NCBI GenBank assembly: GCA_937926755.1
Contig: CALBBA010000275.1
Location: 1-9,773 of the forward strand
Direction: 5' to 3'
DNA: 9,773 bases
Source: an uncultured Collinsella sp.
GTDB lineage: Bacteria > Actinomycetota > Coriobacteriia > Coriobacteriales > Coriobacteriaceae
Each line of letters opens with the position of its first letter. The stretch's first letter is position 1. Made by a program: the position numbers and the translations under genes. This document shows positions 5,437 to 9,773 of this stretch, in pieces. The notes under the pieces were generated by a model, which worked only from the letters and a program-made list of their open reading frames with translations, ran no database searches and was not told the origin of the DNA.

Positions 5437-5805
5437 ATGATTCAGATGCAAACCATGCTGAACGTCGCCGACAACTCCGGCGCTCGCAAGATTCGCTGCA
5501 TCAAGGTGCTTGGCGGTTCCAAGCGTCGTTATGCAGGCATCGGCGATGTGTTCATCGGTGCTGTCCAGGAGGCTACCCCTGGCGCCAACGTCAAGAAGAA
5601 GGACGTTGTCCGTTGCGTCGTCGTTCGCACCGTTAAGGAGATCCGCCGCAAGGATGGCTCCTACATTCGCTTTGATGAGAACGCCTGCGTTGTCATCAAC
5701 AACGATGGTTCGCCCGTCGGCACCCGTATCTTCGGGCCCGTCGCTCGCGAGCTTCGTGACAAGAAGTACATGAAGATCGTCTCGCTCGCTCCCGAGACCC
5801 TGTAG
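5437..5805 (+). CDS. rplN: 50S ribosomal protein L14
   Basis: L14 is at the subunit interface and forms bridges to 16S rRNA; it is also the binding site of the silencing factor RsfS. The 122-residue product has the exact family length. It starts MIQMQTMLNVADNSGARKI and carries the signature around 66-92 that includes RRKDGSYIRFDENACVVI; it ends VSLAPETL. The ATG has GGAGGA at 5422-5427. As first gene after the long structured gap it matches the start of the spc operon in other bacteria. Confidence 0.98.
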   Translation: MIQMQTMLNVADNSGARKIRCIKVLGGSKRRYAGIGDVFIGAVQEATPGANVKKKDVVRCVVVRTVKEIRRKDGSYIRFDENACVVINNDGSPVGTRIFGPVARELRDKKYMKIVSLAPETL

Positions 5806-5818
5806 TTAGGGGAGATAT

Positions 5819-6124
5819 ATGTATATCAAGAAGGGCGATAAGGTCCAGGTTCTCTCTGGTAAGGATCGCGGCAAGCAGGGCGTTGTCCTGCGTGCTCTCC
5901 CCGCCGAGAACAAGGTCGTTGTCGAGGGCGTTTCGGTCGTCAAGAAGGCCGTCAAGCCCAACGCTGCCAACCAGCAGGGTGGTATCGTTTCGCAGGAGGC
6001 TCCCATCGATGCCTCCAACGTCAATCTCGTTTGCCCCGAGTGCGGTAAGGTTACCCGCGTCGGTCACGAGAAGGACGGCAAGAACAAGCTGCGCGTCTGC
6101 AAGAAGTGCGGCCACAAGTTCTAA
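5819..6124 (+). CDS. rplX: 50S ribosomal protein L24, zinc-ribbon form
   Basis: L24 is one of two assembly initiators of the large subunit and lies near the tunnel exit. The 101-residue product has an N-terminal KOW domain (KKGDKVQVLSGKDRGKQGVV, about 4-23) and a C-terminal region with CPEC (72-75) and CKKC (94-97). The four cysteines indicate the zinc-binding form of the protein. The ATG at 5819 has TTAGGGGAGA at 5805-5814, overlapping the last base of the rplN stop. rplE normally follows; here the gene is closed by a terminator 26 nt after its stop. Confidence 0.98.
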   Translation: MYIKKGDKVQVLSGKDRGKQGVVLRALPAENKVVVEGVSVVKKAVKPNAANQQGGIVSQEAPIDASNVNLVCPECGKVTRVGHEKDGKNKLRVCKKCGHKF

Positions 6125-6150
6125 GCTGCCCGCAACATTAAGTTGCTAGC

Positions 6151-6184
6151 AAAGGTCCGGATGCTACGGCACCCGGGCCTTTTT
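6151..6184 (+). terminator. Intrinsic terminator after rplX
   Basis: AAAGGTCCGG (6151-6160) pairs with CCGGGCCTTT (6173-6182): ten pairs with one T-G wobble and a 12-nt loop. The T-run 6180-6184 overlaps the stem end. This is a good rho-independent terminator and ends the ribosomal protein transcript before rplE. Confidence 0.85.
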
Positions 6185-6190
6185 CTATCC

Positions 6191-6386
6191 CTACTCATTG
6201 GGGACAGACTTAAATGAGTAGTCGTTGGGGACGTTCTTAAACGACCAGTCGATGGGGACTGTCTTTAGATTTGTTTATCTGGTCATCTGGGATAGGCTTC
6301 AACGAAAGCGGCACATAGGGACTGTCTCTAGGTGCCGGCACATAGGGACGTTCCCTTTTTGCCGGCAGTTTGGGACGGTCCTTTGA
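6191..6386. repeat. Six tandem palindromic units with a GGGAC core
   Basis: Six cores of the form GGGAC-N2-(A/T)C-YTT start near 6200, 6227, 6254, 6318, 6345 and 6372. Each core except possibly the last is flanked by its own inverted arms: CTACTCATT/AATGAGTAG (6191-6199, 6213-6221), GTCGTT/AACGAC (6221-6226, 6240-6245), GACCAG/CTGGTC (6243-6248, 6279-6284), CGGCAC/GTGCCG (6309-6314, 6332-6337) and GCCGGCA/TGCCGGC (6334-6340, 6360-6366). Neighbouring units share or overlap arms. The core is conserved while arm sequence changes but pairing is kept. This resembles REP-type mobile intergenic repeats; no transposase is in the window. No gene is supported in 6125-6661. Confidence 0.8.
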
Positions 6387-6480
6387 TGTCTGATGCCCTC
6401 AGAGGGGTGGAGTATCACGGCCTACTCTGTTCTTTAGGGCTTTGGTGTTCCGCCTCTTTATGCTTCACAAGGATCGTCGC

Positions 6481-6530
6481 ATGCGCATTCATGCGCATAG
6501 TTTTGCGCGACAATGCGCATAACTGCGCAT
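6481..6530. promoter_or_regulatory. Cluster of five phased TGCGC sites, probable operator region
   Basis: ATGCGCAT, a perfect 8-bp palindrome, occurs at 6481-6488, 6491-6498 and 6513-6520. Two variants, TTGCGCGA (6503-6510) and CTGCGCAT (6523-6530), fill the row. Centres are spaced 10, 12, 10 and 10 bp, about one helical turn, so all sites face one side of the DNA. It is about 130 bp before the oxidoreductase start. The DeoR-type repressor in the same operon is a candidate binder, by inference only. No convincing -35/-10 pair was found between 6531 and 6661; TATAGG (6613-6618) is a possible -10. Confidence 0.5.
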
Positions 6531-6661
6531 ACATCTGCCAACTATGGCTAAATAATGACCGATAAGCAAATAAATACGCAAACACGAGCAGATACGCGCG
6601 CAATTGTGCGACTATAGGGTTGTTAGAAATGAAGGACTTCCGATGACTCAGGAGGCACATC

Positions 6662-7741
6662 ATGGCAGATTCCAAACAGGCTCCGCTCGACGCCGAGGCA
6701 GCCGCAAAGGCGGCGTTTGCCTCGGTCCAGAATCAGCCGTTCCCAAACGACATCTTTACGGCTCCCGAGCTTCGTTGGGCAGTGATCGGGTGCGGTGTTA
6801 TCGCCAACCAAATGGCCCAGTCCCTCGCGCTGGCCGGCCGCAAGCTCGCGGGTGTCGCCAACCGTACGCTTTCCAAAGCCCAGGCTTTTGCCGAGCAGTA
6901 TGGCGTCGAGAAGGTGTACGAGACGGTCGAGGACCTCTACGCCGATCCGGACATCGACGCCGTCTATATCACCACGCCGCACAACACGCATATCACCTAT
7001 CTGCGTGCTGCGCTGGCCGCCGGCAAGCACGTGCTCTGCGAGAAGGCCATTACCCTCAATTCCGCCGAGCTTGACGAGGCCCGTGCCATCGCCGACGAGC
7101 ACAACGTGGTTCTTATGGATGCCACCACGGTGCTCCACATGCCGCTGTATCAGGAGCTGCGCCGTCGCATGGATGCGGGCGACTTTGGCCGTATGAACCT
7201 TGCTCAGCTCAACTTTGGTAGCTATAAGGAGTACGGCGATCTGACCAATCGCTTCTACAACCGCAACCTTGCTGGCGGTGCCATGCTCGATATTGGCGTG
7301 TATGCCCTGTCCGTCATGCGTCTCTTTATGGCAAGCCAGCCCGCTGAGGTCGTTTCGCTGGGCAACACCTGCGAGACCGGTGTTGACGTTGCAGGCGGCA
7401 TCGTCTGCCGTAATGCCGAACAGCAGCTGGGCGTGGTGAGCCTCACGCTCCACTCCAAGCAGCCCAAGCGTTCGGTCATTAGCTTCGACAAGTGCTATAT
7501 CGAGGTCAACGAGTATCCGCGCGCCGATCACGCGACTATCGTGTGGACTGCGGACGGCCACCGCGAGGAGGTCCACGCCGGCACCGAGGCTTACGCCCTT
7601 TGCTATGAGATGGCCGATCTTGAGAAGGCCGTTGCCGGCGACGACTCTAAGCGTGAGCTTCTGGGCTATGCTTCTGATGTTATGGAGCTGATGACCAAGC
7701 TACGCGCCGACTGGGGAGTCGTGTACCCCGAGGAGGAGTAA
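6662..7741 (+). CDS. Gfo/Idh/MocA-family NAD(P)-dependent oxidoreductase
   Basis: Members of this family oxidise or reduce sugars, inositols, sugar acids or trans-dihydrodiols using NAD(P). The 359-residue product has a Rossmann nucleotide-binding motif, WAVIGCGVIA, at about 39-48, and the catalytic-lysine motif at 127-130 reads EKAI instead of the usual EKP. The substrate-side domain contains AGGAMLDIGVYAL (about 204-216), where D210 and Y214 take the places of the conserved acid and His/Tyr. About 37 residues precede the Rossmann fold. They include an Ala-rich, probably helical stretch, and no signal peptide is evident, so the enzyme should be cytoplasmic. The ATG is supported by AGGAGG at 6650-6655. 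It is followed after three bases by the DeoR-type gene. The pattern is closest to dihydrodiol dehydrogenase-like members, but the substrate cannot be named. Confidence 0.9.
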   Translation: MADSKQAPLDAEAAAKAAFASVQNQPFPNDIFTAPELRWAVIGCGVIANQMAQSLALAGRKLAGVANRTLSKAQAFAEQYGVEKVYETVEDLYADPDIDAVYITTPHNTHITYLRAALAAGKHVLCEKAITLNSAELDEARAIADEHNVVLMDATTVLHMPLYQELRRRMDAGDFGRMNLAQLNFGSYKEYGDLTNRFYNRNLAGGAMLDIGVYALSVMRLFMASQPAEVVSLGNTCETGVDVAGGIVCRNAEQQLGVVSLTLHSKQPKRSVISFDKCYIEVNEYPRADHATIVWTADGHREEVHAGTEAYALCYEMADLEKAVAGDDSKRELLGYASDVMELMTKLRADWGVVYPEEE

Positions 7742-7744
7742 GCG

Positions 7745-8491
7745 ATGCTAGCGGAAGATAGGCTCAACGCGATCGTGTCGATGGTTCAGCAGACCGGCTC
7801 GGTTACCGTGCCGGAGCTTGCCGAAGCCCTGGGCGTGACGGCGTCTACCATTCGGCGCGACCTGCAGACGCTCGACCGAGCACACCGTATCGCCAAGGTG
7901 CACGGAGGTGCGACGAGTCTGGAGCGCGCGCACGTGACGCGCGACTTGACGATCAGCGAACGCAGTGATCTCCATAACGATGACAAGGAGCGCATCTGTG
8001 CTCGTGCCGCGGCCCTGGTGGAGCCCGATAGCTTTGTGTATATCGATTCGGGCTCAACGACCCTCAAGCTCATCGAGCATCTTCCGCGTCTCGACGGCGT
8101 CACCTATGTGACCGATTCCGTGCTCCATGCTCAGCACCTTGCTTTGCGCGGCATGCGTACCGTGGTGCTGGGCGGCGAGCTCAAACCCGAGACCGAGGCG
8201 CTCGTTGGCCCCGATGCCTTGGCAACCCTGGACCGCTATAACTTCAACTGCGGCTTTTGGGGATCCAACGGCATCGCGGCCGAGCAAGGTCTCACCACAC
8301 CGGATATCGAGGAAGCACAGGTCAAGCGTATCTCGATGCGCCATACCGCCAAACGCTTCGTAATCTCGGACGCCAGTAAATTTGGCATGGTGGCGCCCGT
8401 CAAGTTCGCGGACTTCCGCGATGCAACGATCATCACCGCGGGCGAGGTGCCCGCCAAGTACCGGGCAATGGACAACGTCGTCACGGTCTAG
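7745..8491 (+). CDS. DeoR/GlpR-family transcriptional repressor
   Basis: These regulators bind DNA as oligomers and respond to a phosphorylated sugar or related metabolite. The 248-residue product has the standard length. The N-terminal winged helix-turn-helix spans about 5-57, with SVTVPELAEALGVTASTIRR as helix-turn-helix core and the typical KVHGGA at 51-56. The C-terminal sensor domain (about 75-235) has the phosphate-binding motif DSGSTT (101-106), the GLTTPDIEEAQVKR segment (182-195) and DASKFG (209-214). The start ATG lies 3 nt after the oxidoreductase stop, with GAGGAGGAG (7730-7738) inside that gene, so the pair is a translationally coupled operon. It probably controls this operon, perhaps through the TGCGC cluster upstream. 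No kinase or transporter gene is adjacent, which would have hinted at the ligand. Confidence 0.93.
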   Translation: MLAEDRLNAIVSMVQQTGSVTVPELAEALGVTASTIRRDLQTLDRAHRIAKVHGGATSLERAHVTRDLTISERSDLHNDDKERICARAAALVEPDSFVYIDSGSTTLKLIEHLPRLDGVTYVTDSVLHAQHLALRGMRTVVLGGELKPETEALVGPDALATLDRYNFNCGFWGSNGIAAEQGLTTPDIEEAQVKRISMRHTAKRFVISDASKFGMVAPVKFADFRDATIITAGEVPAKYRAMDNVVTV

Positions 8492-8531
8492 CGGCGGGGC
8501 AAGGTCAAAACCATTTAGTTTTCTCAATAGA

Positions 8532-8566
8532 AAAGCGGCAACGTCCATTACGGGCGTTGCCGCTTT
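8532..8566 (+). terminator. Intrinsic terminator after the DeoR-family gene
   Basis: AAAGCGGCAACG (8532-8543) pairs perfectly with CGTTGCCGCTTT (8555-8566), with three further pairs inside (TCC/GGG) leaving a 5-nt loop. It is a very stable stem. The T-run is only TTT, but the A-rich left flank and the position between convergent genes support a terminator, possibly working in both directions. Confidence 0.75.
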
Positions 8567-8583
8567 CGTTGTCTGCCGGTTTG

Positions 8584-8799
8584 TCTAAGTCTGTAACAAC
8601 TGGACCGTTAAAAGTGGGCTAGGTGTTACAGATCGAGATACTTACGAACCGCGCCGCCCCTTTGTCTCAATCTGTAACATCTGGGACTGATTTTGCCGAG
8701 TTACTGTTACAGATTGAGATTATTCCCTTGAGGGGATTCGAATGTCTCGATCTGTAACAGATAGACCGGAAAATGGGTTCTAACTGTTACAGATCGAGA
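8584..8799. repeat. Array of six 15-bp arms in alternating orientation, 40-bp period
   Basis: The arm TCTCRATCTGTAACA and its reverse complement alternate. Starts are at 8584 (+), 8624 (-), 8665 (+), 8705 (-), 8745 (+) and 8785 (-), that is steps of 40, 41, 40, 40, 40. The intervening segments are 25, 26, 25, 25 and 25 nt. The pairs 8665/8705 and 8745/8785 are perfect 15-bp inverted repeats, with an A-T pair in one replaced by G-C in the other; the first pair has three mismatches. The segments inside the three pairs resemble each other loosely; those between pairs do not. It lies between converging genes. No gene is supported in 8492-8868. Confidence 0.85.
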
Positions 8800-8831
8800 C
8801 GTTTTGGGACCGCGGCTGAGCCATTGCGGCA

Positions 8832-8870
8832 AAACCACCATAAAGGTGCTTGTCCCCTTTGTGGTGGTTT
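8832..8870 (-). terminator. Intrinsic terminator of the minus-strand rluA-type gene
   Basis: Bases 8832-8846 pair with 8856-8870 over 15 positions with one wobble, round a 9-nt loop. Read on the minus strand the stem ends in GGTGGTTTT, a short T-run. The stem starts within the stop codon of the pseudouridine synthase gene, so the gene and its terminator overlap by two bases. Confidence 0.7.
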
Positions 8871-9528
8871 AGGGCTCCCAGGGGCAGGGGGCTTCGATGT
8901 GGATGTGCTCGCCGGTTACGGGATGCGTAAAGGACACGCTGTGGGCGTGGAGCATCAGGCCGCAGGGGCGCGGCGTTCCGTACAGGTCGTCGCCAACCAG
9001 GGGATGATGCTCGCTTGCCAGGTGCACGCGAATCTGATGCTTGCGGCCGGTGAGCAGCTCGACATCAATATACGAGCGCGTGGGCAGGCCTCGACGGCTC
9101 TTAAGACGCTTGAGCACCTTTACGCGTGTTTGAGACGGCTTGCCGCTGGCGCCGACGCGCATCTTTCGACTGTCGTGACGGTCGCGGGCGATGGGCTTGT
9201 CGATGAGCTTTTCGTTCCAGTCGATCTTGCCCTCGGCGAGCGCCAGATAGTGCTTTTCGAATGCGTGGTCGATGACCATCTGGTCAAAAGCGGGCTGCGT
9301 CCGCTTGTCGAGCGAGAACAACACCACGCCGGTGGTGTCGCGGTCCAAGCGGTTGAGCGGTTGCATGTCGGTCGCGGCAAAGCCGTCGCCCATCGCCAGC
9401 AGCAGGTCGCTGGCGTAGTCGGTAAGTGTGCGCTCGCCGGTGCCGTCACCGTGGACGATCATGCCGGCAGGCTTATCGATAGCCATGAGCCAGGCGTCGC
9501 AGTAGAGGACTTGAGGTTCTTCGTTCAC
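8869..9528 (-). CDS. RluA-family 23S/tRNA pseudouridine synthase
   Basis: The enzyme converts specific uridines in structured RNA to pseudouridine. The 219-residue product is a single catalytic domain with no N-terminal S4 domain, as in RluA itself. Motifs in order: DKPAGMIVHGDG (18-29), NRLDRDTTGVVLFS with the catalytic aspartate at 62 (59-72), KHYLALAEG (92-100), GRKHQIRVHLA (161-171) and GDDLYG (179-184), then HAHSVSFTHPVTGE. The start is GTG at 9528, chosen because AAAGG lies about 8 nt upstream on the minus strand and translation from it includes the whole first motif. It lies 15 nt after the stop of the U32-type gene, so the two are probably co-transcribed. The RNA target (23S, tRNA or both) cannot be told from sequence alone. 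Confidence 0.92.
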   Translation of the reverse strand: MNEEPQVLYCDAWLMAIDKPAGMIVHGDGTGERTLTDYASDLLLAMGDGFAATDMQPLNRLDRDTTGVVLFSLDKRTQPAFDQMVIDHAFEKHYLALAEGKIDWNEKLIDKPIARDRHDSRKMRVGASGKPSQTRVKVLKRLKSRRGLPTRSYIDVELLTGRKHQIRVHLASEHHPLVGDDLYGTPRPCGLMLHAHSVSFTHPVTGEHIHIEAPCPWEP

Positions 9529-9543
9529 GTGTAAGCCTTTCGA

Positions 9544-9773
9544 TTAGCTAATTCCCACAAACATGCAGCCCGAGGTCGCCCCGCGTAGGCGGGCGGCGGG
9601 CTTGCGACCGGCCTGCGCGGCCTCAACGGCGCGACGGACGCGGGCGACGGCACGGCCCACCTCATCCGTCTCGAGCAGCGTTCCGTCCACCATGAGACGG
9701 CGCACGCCGGCGTCGAGCAGCTGTGGAACCTGCGGTGTGAGGTCGATGGGGTAGGCGTCGTACACGCGAGAGC
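9544..9773 (-). CDS. C-terminal end of a probable U32-family peptidase (partial)
   Basis: The frame is open to the right edge, so only the last 75 residues are visible and the start is outside the window. The segment YPIDLTPQVPQLLDAGVRRL followed by MVDGTLLE resembles the end of the barrel-type domain in U32 peptidases (YhbU/YdcP/RlhA group), where a short strand with an (R/V)-(I/V)-D motif is followed by a helix. An Ala/Arg-rich helix and a tail ending ATSGCMFVGIS follow. Some members of this group act in 23S rRNA hydroxylation and others are described as collagenase-like; which applies is not visible here. The gene directly precedes the pseudouridine synthase (15-nt gap), a pairing compatible with an RNA-modification role. 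The family call is from recall. Confidence 0.6.
   Translation of the reverse strand, partial: SRVYDAYPIDLTPQVPQLLDAGVRRLMVDGTLLETDEVGRAVARVRRAVEAAQAGRKPAARLRGATSGCMFVGIS

Noticed and set aside
6396..6427. Hairpins CCCT/AGGG and GAGTA/TACTC as a terminator or leader
   Set aside because: Four- and five-pair stems without a T-run or nearby start codon; expected by chance.
6332..6565. 77-codon plus-strand open frame after the ribosomal genes
   Set aside because: It runs through the palindromic repeats and the TGCGC cluster, has no SD and shows no protein motif.
6623..7576. 317-codon minus-strand frame opposite the oxidoreductase
   Set aside because: Shadow of a well-supported plus-strand gene with SD and Rossmann motif; no family resemblance on the minus strand.
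8584..8799. CRISPR array
   Set aside because: Period and spacer length look similar, but repeats are only 15 bp, alternate in orientation, and no cas gene is present.
8773..9534. 253-codon plus-strand frame opposite the pseudouridine synthase
   Set aside because: Antisense shadow of a gene with all RluA motifs; it starts within the repeat array.

Overview
The window is GC-rich and looks like the chromosome of a Coriobacteriia actinobacterium, most likely Collinsella or a close relative. That placement is an inference from remembered ribosomal protein sequences and codon use (AAG for Lys, GAG for Glu, CGT/CGC for Arg); no search was run.

Positions 336-6124 hold twelve ribosomal protein genes on the plus strand, in the canonical S10 to early-spc order: rplC, rplD, rplW, rplB, rpsS, rplV, rpsC, rplP, rpmC, rpsQ, rplN, rplX. 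All are intact and tightly packed, several with 0-1 nt junctions and strong Shine-Dalgarno sites. Three places break the packing, and each carries RNA-like secondary structure: the 335-nt region before rplC, the 179-nt rplW-rplB gap, and the 118-nt rpsQ-rplN gap. The first two share a nearly identical 26-bp promoter-like block (126-151 and 1991-2016), and a strong hairpin closes rplW. The locus therefore looks divided into a rplC-rplD-rplW unit and a rplB-onward unit, with a third control point at the S10/spc boundary. rpsJ is not directly upstream of rplC within the window. After rplX there is an intrinsic terminator instead of rplE.

Positions 6125-6661 are non-coding. They hold the terminator, six short palindromic units built round a GGGAC core, and a cluster of five TGCGC sites at 10-12 bp spacing. 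A two-gene operon follows (6662-8491): a Gfo/Idh/MocA-type NAD(P)-dependent oxidoreductase and a DeoR-family repressor, ended by a terminator.

Positions 8584-8799 hold an unusual array: six copies of a 15-bp sequence in alternating orientation at an almost constant 40-bp period. It lies between the convergent deoR-type gene and a minus-strand pair, an RluA-type pseudouridine synthase and, upstream of it, the C-terminal end of a probable U32-family peptidase that runs off the right edge.

The least explained parts are the three ribosomal leaders (the rpsQ-rplN one has pseudoknot topology), the shared promoter-like block, and the two unrelated intergenic repeat families that bracket the oxidoreductase/DeoR operon.
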